Assembly: GCA_948144175.1 (NCBI GenBank)
Contig: CANXME010002096.1
Location: forward strand, 1,364,001 to 1,428,000
Source: Closterium sp. NIES-65
Taxonomy: Eukaryota; Streptophyta; Zygnematophyceae; Desmidiales; Closteriaceae
DNA: 64,000 bases
Reading direction: 5' to 3'
Part shown: in pieces, positions 22,301-32,314 of the stretch
How the letters are laid out: each line of letters starts with the position of its first letter
Numbering within the stretch: position 1 is the first letter of the stretch
Translations under genes and position numbers: made by a program
Notes under the pieces: model-generated
The model's database searches: none
The model's input: the letters and a program-made list of their open reading frames with translations, nothing else
What the model was told of the DNA's origin: nothing

Positions 22301-23267
22301 ACACTTGCTTCGTCTGTTTTCTCAACCTGTCACAACTCCTATACATCTCACCTAGGACTGAGAAGCATGGCAAAAATGTGGGTCTGAAAGCACTCACAAG
22401 TCTTGCAAACAGCTACACCACGGGCGTCAAGGAGTGTGAAGACCACAGGATCAGTGAGGTTGAGCACCGCACTGCATCAGAAACGGCATTGTGCAACGTG
22501 TAAGAAAAGACACCGTGAACAGACGCAAAGATGATATTCGTTTTCGTTCACACGGCATCAAGAACAGCGTGGGCTCGCAGACATGAAGAGAGGGCGAATA
22601 TAAACTGGCCGTCTACGCGGAAATATATGCGATCATGAAGAAATAGAGTCAGGAAGTGTTGGGGAATCGTACAAAGCGAAATCTGAGTTGAAAGCCTTGA
22701 TCGATGACGTTCCTGATCCTGAGGACGTCGACGCTTGCTCATCCGTGGAAAATGATCGCGCTCCGACGGAGACTGCAACATCTCAAATGAATAGTCAGCA
22801 CCGAAGCTGACCAGCAAATGCAAAACTTTGTGTAAAAGCCGTGTCTTCTTCAGCTCACCTTGAATAGCATACTTCTTTCCTATAATGGTGTTTCGGGTTT
22901 GTCGAGACACACAAAGGGAGAAAGCAGAACGTTAGACAGAGCTCGATGGAAGAACTCAGGTCACAATGCTTCCGACAGAAGAGCGACGGAGGTAGAGTCG
23001 AAGGATCAGAATAAGAGCTATTGAGTACCTGATGGCCCTGGAAGATCGACGACCTCCAACACTGCAGAATCCCGACAGATGAAAGAACGAAAGAGGTAAA
23101 TACTATTGATATCACATGACACTACCGCGTCAACAAGAATGCTGGGTGACAGGACAAGGTAACGTTCGCACGCCATAGCGTAAGTGATGGCACTGAAGAA
23201 TGTCAATCAACTGATAAAGCTTATTTCGGCAACTATGCGTACCTGTGATTCGCACGGTGCCAGGCAT
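19382..23267 (-). CDS. C2-like domain plus C-terminal LysM protein, 10 exons, 592 aa
   Basis: Exons: 23267-23243, 23061-23029, 22772-22673, 22471-22398, 22253-22123, 21873-21190, 20994-20429, 20043-20026, 19759-19663, 19432-19382. Every junction has AG/GT and the phases sum to 593 codons. Residues 1-121 resemble a plant C2-like family (MPGTVRITVLEVVDLPGPS, VFTLLDARGVAVC, SVVEKGFRDDMLPWSNGG, FMLSDEERAKIAAM). Residues 122-510 are Ser/Thr/Ala-rich and probably disordered. A hydrophobic segment near 517-533 (VLGTGAFMLAMVALW) looks like one membrane span. Residues 545-592 form a LysM module split over two exons (VWVVKPGETLSSIL..., FFELNP, INRIYSGQRLVLP). LysM binds GlcNAc-containing glycans; the substrate here is unknown. 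The start ATG follows no upstream in-frame coding that I can see. Tiny exons of 25, 33 and 18 nt are unusual but phase-consistent. Confidence 0.8.
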
Positions 23268-24039
23268 GGCTGATTGCAGCTGTCACTAGAGCTTCTCTAA
23301 CTAAAGCGAGGGTTCAGCCAGAGATGTCACGTGCAGCTTCGGCAATGGTACCAAAAGAAACGACCGCTACAAACAGGTCCCGAGAACGCGCGAAACGTAA
23401 TCCTCACTGTGAAGCAATGCTTATTTCATAGCACATGACAAGGAGCTCTAAGAGCGTCAGCCCTACAAGCATCAGAATCACTACGCCTGAAGGCTAATGA
23501 ATCCGAGCTAAAATTATGACTAACACAAATCCAACAGCCGTGACAAACTACCTCAGGGAATATCTGGGAGCACCACAGAAATTAGCGGCAGCGGAAGAGG
23601 GTGCCTTTCGAATTGGACGATTACCGTTTGAAAGTTGAGAATTGAAGCTCATGTTTTCGATCGTTGTCAGTGTCACCGTCAACTTTCCTCACGTGTCAGC
23701 GGATTTCGCCTGTGCCTTTGACGTTTGCAATCGTGTTTGTGCCAGTCCTAGATGTTTCCGCAATCCCAATGTCCACGTCAGCAAATAGCGATTCGGCATG
23801 TGAGCTTTTCTTGTGGGACCACAAATTTGTTTCCCGCCAGCACTTTTCAAACGACCTGTTTCCACATGAGTACTGCAGGAAGAACCTGCAGCAGCAGTAT
23901 TGGCATCCGTAGTGGGAGCCCTCATTGTCAGTACAAGAATGTAGCCATGTACAGGTGAAAGTATACATCCGCCACGTAGTTATCTCACATTTTTTTGCGA
24001 ACTAAAACTCCACACCTTCAGCCTGTACAAAGCATGTCT
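23268..24039. other. intergenic
   Basis: This is 5' flank of the C2-LysM gene and 3' flank of the acyl-CoA ligase, both on the minus strand. I see no gene, repeat or RNA in it. Confidence 0.4.
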
Positions 24040-27000
24040 TCATAGTCGTGCTTTCAGGTCCTTGCGCAACACCTTGCCAGAAGCGGTCTTCGGAATTGCA
24101 TCTACAAAAATCACATCATGTAGCCTCTTATATGTCGCCACCTGCATCAAAACCAAATAACATGACATCCTTGTGCGATCCCTGCATGAATACGTGAAAT
24201 GAACTGTGCATTTACTAGTCGCGCTCACCTGCTTGCTGATGAAATCCTTGACTTCTTTGACTGACAGCTTGGCACCACCTTGACTTAACACAACAAATGC
24301 CACCGGCACCTCCCCACTCTCTTCACTTGGGGCACTGTGAAAGGTGGAAAGGAGAAAAAAGGTGCAGGGTTTGATGCAAATCGACCCATAAAACAATCGA
24401 AGGCATGATACCGCCATACTGCCGAAAAAATATAGCAGCCACAGCTATAATGCAGAAGAAAACGAGCCAGTGAGAGAGCGGCAAGCAGGGCAAGAGAAGC
24501 GAGAGCATGGAAGCCTATGGAACAACTGCAGCACTGGCAATGTCAGGATGGCTTTTGAGGCGCCTAAAAAAACCTCAAAATTTTTTAGGCGCTTTAGAAG
24601 GGCAAGAGAGGGAATAGCATGGAAGCGTACGGAACAACTGCAGCATCTGCAATGTCGGGATGGGCAATGAGCAGGCCCTCCAGCTCCGCAGGAGGCACCT
24701 GGAGAGCAAGAACTAGAATGAAGAGAGACAAGTCAGAAATGCATTGTAGCCAGCATAAACTCCCAAGCAATACAAATAGCACCTCAAAAGGACCAACCAG
24801 TAAGTCGGTTCCAAAAAGCCGTGCACCGGTGGCACATCCGATGCCTTATTTATCCTTGTCCGCCTACGGTGCAGGTACGTACAACAGTCACACATTGCAT
24901 CCCATCTGGAAGTCCTCACCTGGGAGCCCTGGACTTTGATGCGCTCCTTGACTCGATCCACCACAAATATCTTCCCCCGGCCATCCACATAAACCACGTA
25001 CCCCTTCAAAACAAACGCACTCACTACAGTCACACCTCATTAGAGCACCATTCTCTACAGCCACATCCCACCTGGAAGCCCTTGACTTTGATGAGCTCCT
25101 TGACCCGGTCAACCACAAAGATCTCCCCTGCCCAATCCACGTAGGCCACGTCCCCATTCGAAACACATTTTCTACAGCGCCACTCGCTACAGTCACACCC
25201 CACCTGAAAGCCTTTCACTTTGATGAGCTCTTTGACCCTGTCCACCACAAAGATCTCCCCCATCTTGTCCACATATGCCACGTCCCCCGTGCGCAGCCAG
25301 CCGTCCGGCGTGATTGTGGCTGCTGTCGCCTCGGGATTGTTCAGATAGCCTTGTGGAGAGAAGCAGGCAGAATGGAGGGCATGAGGGATATGGGGGAAAT
25401 TTTGATTGGGGGGGATATAGAGATAGGGTGGAGAGGGGTGAGGGGGGGGGGGGGGGAGGAGAAGGGGATCGCTGAAATGGCCATTGGTTGAAAAGGGGAC
25501 TGGTGGTTGAAGGGAGGTGAAGCGTTGAAAAGGGAAAACAGTAATGGGAAAGATTCAGACTCACGTCTGAACCTGTGGAGCTAAGGAACCGCACCCTTCA
25601 AGACCTGCACCCAACTTCCAAGCCATCACACCCACAGACAACCACACCTACACACGCTCACTCCATACAACCACCCATCTAAACCCACCCACCACCCTCT
25701 TCGCTCCCCCACACCTGCCTTTCATGACCTGTGGCCCTCGCACCCAGAGCTCTCTCTTTCATTTGGCGGCATCGACTCCCCTGTGCTTGTGTCCACCACC
25801 TCTCTCGTGGCCCCTTCACCTCCACCAGCAGCAGCACCCACCCACACGCCCCTGGCGCGGACCACACTCCCCTGAATTTCTGGATGCCTGGGGGTGCTCC
25901 TGAACTCGCACGACTCAGACACACAGGCACACACACGCACAGAGACACACAAGCGCACCCACCTTTCATGACCTGCGGCCCTCGCACCCGAGTTACCCTC
26001 TCTCTCATTTTGAGGCAGCGACTGTGGCAGCCCCGACCCACACGAGCCTCTCTCGCACCCGTGCTCGTGTGCACCACTTTGACTTCCGTCAGTGGCAGCA
26101 CCCACCCACACGACCCGGGAGCAGGCGGGGTACCTGAAAGCACAAATCCACACCCACAGACGCGTGCACCTACCTTTCATGACCTGTGGCCCTCGCACCC
26201 AGAGCTCCCCTCTCTCATTCGGCGGCAGCGACTCCCCCGTGCCCGTGTGCACCACCTTCACCTCCGTCAGCGGCAACACTGACCCACACGACCCGGGAGC
26301 GGGTGGGTGGGGCACGCGGGCAAAGAGGCGCGAGGCAGTGACGGTGGGTGAGGCCTCTGTCATGCCATAGCCCTGAGGGGCGGGAAGGAGAAATGGAAGG
26401 AGAGGAGGAGAAGAAGGAGTTTCTGAGTCACCCATTTTGAAAGGGGGGCGCCTCAGTCATCATTGCTGTGAGGGGCGAGAGGGGAGGCGAGAGTGGAAAT
26501 TGGAGGATGAATGGGGAGTTAGAGGCTAGAGGAAGGGAGGACTGGATTGAAGGGGAGACGGTGGGGAGGGACTCTGTCATGCTGTAGCCCTGGGGCGAGA
26601 GGGGAAGAGCACTACACTTACCCCAGCTGCACCCTCCCCAGCTGCAGTTACCCCATATCTACCCATTCCTGCCCCAGGCATATCTGCCCCATATCTACCT
26701 GACGCCGTGTCCCCGGCCCACCTGCCCCAGCTGCACGGTGGGAAACTTTGCTCTGAAGGCGGTCTCAAGCTCCGCCCCCAGGGGAGCCGCGCCTGACACG
26801 ACCCGGCGCAGCGAGGAGAGGTCAAAGGAGTCGACGAGGGGCAGCTTGGCCATGGCTAGGATGATGGGCGGCACGATGGGCGCGACGGTTATTTTGTATT
26901 CCTGCAGTGTTCGCAGGTACTGGTGCAGGTCGAACCTGGGGGGGGGGAGGGGCAGGGGTAGGGAGGGCAGGGAGGGAGGGGAGTTGAATGTTCATTCTCT

Positions 27001-30000
27001 GGCTTTCCGTTCTCATGCACCAGAGCTCGCAGGTACTCCAAGCAGGGGATCGGACCGAACCTGCGGAGGGGAGAATGACGACCCGGCGTAGGGAAGAGAG
27101 GTCAACGGAGTCAAGGGAGTCAAAGGAGTCAACGAGGGGCAGCTTGGCCATGGCGAGGATGATGGGCGGCACGATGGGCGGCACTGTGACTTTGTAATCC
27201 TGCAGTGTTTGCAGGTACTGGTGCAGGTCGAACCTGGGGCGGGGGGGCGTGAGGCAAGGGTAGGGAGGGCGGGGAGGGTGGCAACCTGGGGCGGGGTGAC
27301 AATGACAACGCAATTTCATTCTCAGGGTTCTCAGTTTCACCAACCAGGTTTGTTCTCCGGGGAAACTCAAAGATCGTCCCCGACAGGATATGTGAAGGCA
27401 GGAGAGGTCAAAGGAGTCAAGGGAGTCAACGAGGGGCAGCTTGGCCATTGCCAGGATGATGGGCAGGTGGGGAGAGTGGGCAGGGTGGGACGGGTGGGAA
27501 GGGAAAAGGCCCTGACTCAATTCGCAGCAGCCCAAGCACTGTGCGTGGGGGGCCCAAGTCCACCTGGGGAGGGTGACTGTCTGTCAGTAGCTGCTGTTGC
27601 AGGTGTTGTTGCAGGTGTTGTTGCAGGTGTTGTTGCAGGTGTTGTTGCAGGTGCAGGAGGGTTTAGCTGGGGAGGGTGACTGAAACGCACCTGGGGAGGG
27701 TGACTGAAACGCACCTGGGGAGGGTGACTGAAACGCACCTGGGGAGGGTGACTGAAACACACCTGGGGAGGGTGACTGAAACGCACCTGGGGAGGGTGAC
27801 GACACATGACCCCCCACGGAGCGAGAGGAGGTTGACGAGGGTGATGGCGAGAGGTCGTGAGCAGCAGCCCCAACACCACATCGTGAGGAGACAGGTCCAA
27901 CTGCGGGTTGGTCCCTGCCAGCGGCTGCTGGTGCAGCAGGTGCAGGAAGGTTTACCAGATGAGGGTCGGGTGCAACATACCTGGGGAGGGTGACGACACA
28001 GGCCCCCCCACGGAGGGAGAGGAGGTTGACGAGGGTGATGGCGTAGATGTGGAACATGGGCAGCAGCCCCAGCACCACGTCCTCCCCACACAGGTCCAGT
28101 CGCGGGTTAGTCCCCGCCAGCAGCTGCTGTACGTTGGCTATGAGGTTGCGGTGGGAGAGCATGACGCCTTTAGACACGCCCGTAGTGCCTGATGAGTAGG
28201 GCAGTGCGCACGTGTCGTGCTGGGAGGGTACCACTGCTGCTGTTGGTGGTGCTTTTGGTGCTGTGACAGAGGGGTGGTGTTGCTGTTGCTGATGGGTCGT
28301 GTGAAGGTGTTGTCGCTGTGATCGGATCTTGGACCCGTTGCCATGGAGCAAGCGGTCGATGCTCATGGTGCCCGGGGGGTTGGAGCTGCTGCTGCTGCTA
28401 TCATTATTGATGACGACAAAGACAATGGACTGGCCTGTCTTGACGTGATGCACCTTCTCTGGAGGGTCATGGAAGAGGGGTCATGGAGGAGGGGTCATGG
28501 AGGAGGGGTCATGGAGGAGGGGTCATGGAAGAGGGGTCATGGAAGAGGGGTCATGGAAGAGGGGTCATGGAGGGGGTGAGAATGGAGGGGGTGAGAATGG
28601 AGGGGGTGAGGGTGGAAGGGTGTGAAGGTAGAGTGGAGGGGTGTGATGTGAGTGATTAATGCTGCAGCAGATACATCATACATGGCATTGCAGCAGTCGC
28701 ACACGTGGGGTGGCATGGCATTTCAGAACGTTGCGTAGCGTCACCTGTCCTCACACACACTCTGCCAAGCAGCTCTCGCAAACGTACCCAACCCAGCAGA
28801 TTGATGATTATGACCAGACCATCCATGTAACCAGCAGTTGTAGTCAATTTAAGTCAAGTCAAGTCAATTCGCACCTAACAGCTCTGGCGAGGTGATGACC
28901 ATTCGTGCCCCTGGTGGGACACCATCCGGTGGGACACCATCCGGTGGGACACCATCTGGTGGGACACCATCTGGTGGGACACCTCGCGAGGATTGGAGAC
29001 CTGTCTGGCGAGACACCCTCCTGTCCTGACCACCGTAAAGCACATGCACCTACTAATGAAGCAGAGTCGTACGCACCTAGCAGCTCTGGCGACGTGATGA
29101 CCATGCGTGCCCCTGCGTCCACCATCTGGTGTGCCAGCTCGCGAGCGCTGTAGGCGGGGTTGGCGGTGGTTACCACTGCACCCGCTGCGATGATCCCGAG
29201 GAAGAGCACCACGTACTCTGGCATGTTGGGGAGCAGCAGTAGGACGGACTCGCCGGGACTGCATGGGGAGGGAGATAGGGATCGAGTGGGGTAGAGTGGA
29301 GGAGGGAGGACAGCAGGAGATGGGAGTAAGGTGCTGCGATGATCCCGAGGAAGAGCACGGCATACTCGGGCATGTTGGGGAGCAGCAGTAGGACAGACTC
29401 GCCGGGACTGCATGGGGAGGGAGATAGGGGTCGAGTGGGGTAGAGTGGAGGAGGGAGGACAGCAGGAATGGGAGTAAGGTGCTGCGATGATCCCGAGGAA
29501 GAGCACGGCATACTCGGGCATGTTGGGGAGCAGCAGTAGGACGGACTCGCCAGGAATGCATGGGGGAAAGCAGGAGGGATACGGGGGGTGGGGAGAAAGA
29601 GTGGGACATGGTGGGTTTGACTTAAGGAGGGTTGCCGCCGGTGGTTACCACCGCACCCGCTGCGATGATCCCGAGGAAGAGCACTGCGTACTAGGGCATG
29701 TTGGAGTGGAGCAGCAGCACAGACTCGCCGGGCCTGGTAGGGGGTAAACATGGGTCGGGGGGATTTGGATGGCAGGGGGGGGTAGTAGCAGGAGATGGAA
29801 GTAAGGTGCTGCGATGATCCCAAGGAAGGGAACGGCGTACTCTGGCATGATGGGGAGGAGCAACATCACAGACTCGCCGGGACTGCATGGGAAAAGGTAG
29901 GGGTGGGTGGGTGGTAAAGTATGGAGGACCAGAAGGAGGGGATGGATGGGTATATTTGTGACAAGTTTCGAGGGACAGTGGCTGGTGGGTATTATTAAGT

Positions 30001-31940
30001 TGAATCAAGAATGCCCTCAGACGGGAAAAATGGATGCCAAGAGCCTTTACAAAAACCTTATTCATTGTTGTCAACGGCTTTATAAACGGGAAGGTGGTTC
30101 TACTCAAACATGTTAAGCTGCCATGCGATTCTGTATTCCTTGTTTGTTTCTATGACTTTAATCGTTCAGTTGCTTCCATTTTCTTGTCAAGAAAAGAACA
30201 ACAGAGGAACGGGTGATTGATTAGCGGACGAGTGACAGAGAGTGCAAGACAGAGGATCCACGGATCAGAAAGGAAAATGGCTGGAAGGACGACTGAGGAG
30301 GAGGGAGGGATAGAGCCGAAGATGTTCCTTCTTATGTTCAACCACGTTTGCACGACGAAGAGAGAGGATCAGAGGAGAGGACAGTACCGGATGCCGAGAT
30401 CGATGATGCCAGCAGCCACGTTGTACACGAGCTCGTCCACCTGCTCGCACACAGGAAATAGGAAGGCTAATGTGAGTGTGACATGCCATGGCTGCATGTC
30501 AGTTGCACTACGAGCCTTGAGGCGATTCAGAGAGCAGCCACGTTGGTCGGACCGACAACGCGCTAGTCGACCATTTTGGTCCGACCATGCGCGGACCCTA
30601 GCTTGTTAGCCTTCCTGTTTCCTGGGTTCAGCTTGTTAGCTCGGACCAACAAGCTAGTTGTTAGCTCGTGTGCAACAAGCTAGTTGGTCCACCTGTTCGC
30701 ACACAGGAAACAGGAAGGCTAACACATTTGAAAATTCTCAGAAGTGATTCCCAAATGTGTGACATGTCCATGCGAGTCACATGCAGTACGAGCCTTGTCG
30801 CATTTCAACGAGCAGCCACGAACGAAATACACACGGCTCGTACTGCATCTGACTCACGCACGAACGAAGTACACGAGCTCCTCCTCGTGCAAGCACACGG
30901 GAGAGGACATAGATGCCACTTGCATTGTCGTCGAACAATTGATAAGTGATTGTTCGTTGTCCCCTCGTGTGATCAACTAATGATTGATGATCCGAGGGAA
31001 TTCGACCGTTTTGGTGGAGCGAGAAAGCTCTCTCATTTCATGATCACCTGCAGAACAGATTGAGGGAAGAAAGCTCTCTCATTTCATGATCACCTGCAGA
31101 ACAGATTGAGGGAAGAAAATACTGAATGCACCTAGGGAGTGTCGCCTGAATGCACCTAGGGAGTGTCGCCTGAATGCACCTAGGGAGTGTTGCCTGAATG
31201 CACCTAGGGAGTGTCGCCTGAATGCACCTTGGGAGTGTCGCCTGAATGCACCTAGGGAGAGTCGCCTGAATGCACCTACTAGGAGAATTCAACTGGAGTA
31301 ATCTGGGCAATAAGCCACTAAGAACACGTCATTTGAGCGTAAGTCGTCTGAAAACACGTCATTGAACACGCCATTTGAGTGTAAGTCATCTGAAAGCACG
31401 TCATTGAACACGTTGAGTGTAAGTCATCTGAAAACACGTCATTGAACACGTCATTTGAGTGTAAGTCATCTGAAAGCACGTCATTGAACACGTCATTTGA
31501 GTGTAAGTCATCTGATAACACGTCATTGAACACGTCATTTGAGCGTAAGTCATCTGAAAACACGTCATTGAACACGTCATTTGAGCGTAAGTCATTGAAA
31601 ACACGAAACTGGGGAGCGACTCATGAGGATACATCATCAGAGCAGACTTGAATGCACCTAGTGATTTTCGAGTGAAATTACCTAGAGATGGTCGGCTGAG
31701 CATACGCGAATTCACCTATCGAGTGTCATCTGTGCGTGAATTCACCTAGGGAGTGACGACTGAACCTACCGAGGGAGGGAGAGTCACCTGAGCGAACGTG
31801 AGCGCGCGGCCCGTGACTCCGTCGACGAACGCGCGTCTGTCGGCCCATCGCGACGCATTCTCGAGCGCGAATTCCGGGAGGAGAACGTCATTCGGGACAG
31901 TCACGCCCGCCTCGTCTGGACAACGATAGATGATCTCCAT
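24040..31940 (-). CDS. 4CL-like acyl-CoA synthetase (AMP-forming), 10 exons, 566 aa
   Basis: Exons: 31940-31788, 30440-30388, 29258-29077, 28458-27981, 26935-26722, 26372-26174, 25349-25204, 24698-24631, 24334-24229, 24141-24040. The phases are consistent. The enzyme adenylates a carboxylic acid and transfers it to CoA. Motifs: AMP-binding box [12 protein letters not shown] (about 216-227), GYGMTE (361-366), GELWVRG (415-421), LRTGD with the AMP-ribose Asp (449), and PKTASGK with the catalytic Lys (556). Length is normal for 4CL/ACS-like ligases, despite a Ser/His/Gln-rich insertion (about 150-210) before the first box. The C-terminus ARL fits a weak PTS1 signal, so peroxisomal location is possible. 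The substrate (cinnamate, fatty acid, OPC-type) cannot be told from sequence. Its introns carry many partial copies of its own exons. Confidence 0.9.
24500..24562 (-). repeat. partial copy of ligase exon 8 (donor side)
   Basis: It reads [11 protein letters not shown] then a stop, matching exon 8 [11 protein letters not shown], and lies downstream of the real exon 8 in the intron. An inverted repeat around GGCGCC (24551-24595) is next to it. Confidence 0.75.
24910..25170 (-). repeat. two partial copies of ligase exon 7 (donor side)
   Basis: The copies end near 25060 and 24915. Both encode versions of [19 protein letters not shown] and keep a GT after the Gln codon, but lack the exon's acceptor half. 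They lie downstream of the real exon 7 (25349-25204). Confidence 0.85.
25730..26125 (-). repeat. two partial copies of ligase exon 6 (donor side)
   Basis: Copies at about 26125-25965 and 25875-25725 encode degenerate [18 protein letters not shown] and VRGPQVMKG, matching the second half of exon 6. They include the donor boundary and carry frameshifts. Confidence 0.85.
27085..27490 (-). repeat. two partial copies of ligase exon 5 (acceptor side)
   Basis: 27240-27085 encodes [17 protein letters not shown], then [15 protein letters not shown] and SSLRRVV, with an AG before it. 27480-27390 is a shorter copy around [10 protein letters not shown]. Both lie upstream of the real exon 5 (26935-26722). 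Confidence 0.85.
27667..27800 (-). repeat. 24-bp tandem array of the exon 4 splice donor
   Basis: The given-strand unit CTGGGGAGGGTGACTGAAACGCAC repeats five times, plus a partial sixth. Read on the minus strand each unit is the exon 4 end and donor: TCACCCTCCCCAG|GTGCGT. The array therefore offers several equivalent 5' splice sites downstream of the real one at 27981/27980. Confidence 0.85.
27790..27960 (-). repeat. partial copy of ligase exon 4 (donor side), frameshifted
   Basis: It encodes [14 protein letters not shown]..., and then, in another frame, [18 protein letters not shown]. This corresponds to exon 4 [30 protein letters not shown] with an internal deletion. Confidence 0.8.
28460..28640. 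repeat. 14-bp minisatellite in ligase intron 3
   Basis: GGAGGGGTCATGGA-type units repeat about eight times upstream (minus strand) of exon 4. A GGAGGGGGTGAGAAT repeat follows. Confidence 0.7.
28868..28985 (-). repeat. partial copy of ligase exon 3 donor side plus 17-bp repeat
   Basis: MVITSPELL is encoded again, followed by TAG|GTGCG like the true exon 3 end at 29077. A GGTGGGACACCATCCG repeat (five units) precedes it on the minus strand. Confidence 0.8.
29333..29887 (-). repeat. four truncated upstream copies of ligase exon 3 (acceptor side)
   Basis: Copies at about 29885-29810, 29737-29657, 29555-29482 and 29408-29333 each encode versions of [25 protein letters not shown]. Most are preceded by a CAG acceptor and are cut soon after ATCGCAG. 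Only the last copy (29258-29077) continues into [20 protein letters not shown] and ends with a donor. The second copy has a TAG after NMP and continues a little further (GAVVTT). Unit length is about 145-180 bp including flanking intron. Confidence 0.9.
31127..31290. repeat. 24-bp tandem repeat in ligase intron 1
   Basis: GCACCTAGGGAGTGTCGCCTGAAT repeats about seven times. On the minus strand each unit contains CTAG|GTGCAT, a possible acceptor-donor AGGT. Confidence 0.85.
31318..31600. repeat. 42-bp tandem repeat in ligase intron 1
   Basis: Units of GTCATTTGAGCGTAAGTCAT followed by CTGAAAACACGTCATTGAACAC repeat about six to seven times with a few changes. Confidence 0.85.
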
Positions 31941-32056
31941 GCTCGGAGAAAAATGGAGGCCACCTGGAGAGATACAGTCCCTACGACACTCCAGTAATGT
32001 TAGCTATTATTTTTGTATTTTTTTGGCTCACAACTTTTTTGTTTAAGCTTCGACGC

Positions 32057-32124
32057 GCGCATCTAGTGTAGTGGTATCATACCCTCCCACGGTACTGACC
32101 GGGGTTCGATTCTCCGGATGCGCA
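32057..32124 (+). tRNA. tRNA-Gly (CCC) or close derivative
   Basis: The acceptor stem GCGCATC/GATGCGC pairs perfectly. The A box TAGTGTAGTGG and B box GGTTCGATTCT are near consensus. The T-stem CGGGG/CTCCG closes a TTCGATT loop. The anticodon loop CTCCCAC has T33 and anticodon CCC, giving Gly. The anticodon stem is only four pairs (TACC/GGTA) and total length is 68 nt, about three short, so it could be a divergent or decayed copy. A T-run (32139-32144) fits a Pol III terminator. Confidence 0.6.
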
Positions 32125-32138
32125 GATATCGCCTCCTG

Positions 32139-32144
32139 TTTTTT
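32139..32144 (+). terminator. Pol III T-run after tRNA-like gene
   Basis: Six T residues lie 15 bases after the tRNA 3' end. Confidence 0.45.
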
Positions 32145-32314
32145 CCGTCGAGTTCTTGAGCAGCATTCTCAACCCATTCTCATCTTCTCCGTTTCCCGCG
32201 CGCCAGTCCCCGTCATTCCGTTTCCCAGCGACCCGCTTTTTTTAATCGCCAACCTCGCTCCACAGCCTTGCCGCTCCGTCCGCATCGCAGCAGCAGCCTA
32301 TTTCACACCGTCGC

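Noticed and set aside
22548-22925. Reading frame around NTIIGKKYAIQ as an exon of the C2-LysM gene
   Set aside because: No usable acceptor in the needed phase; the exon at 22772-22673 (VSVGARSFST) fits both phase and the C2-like family.
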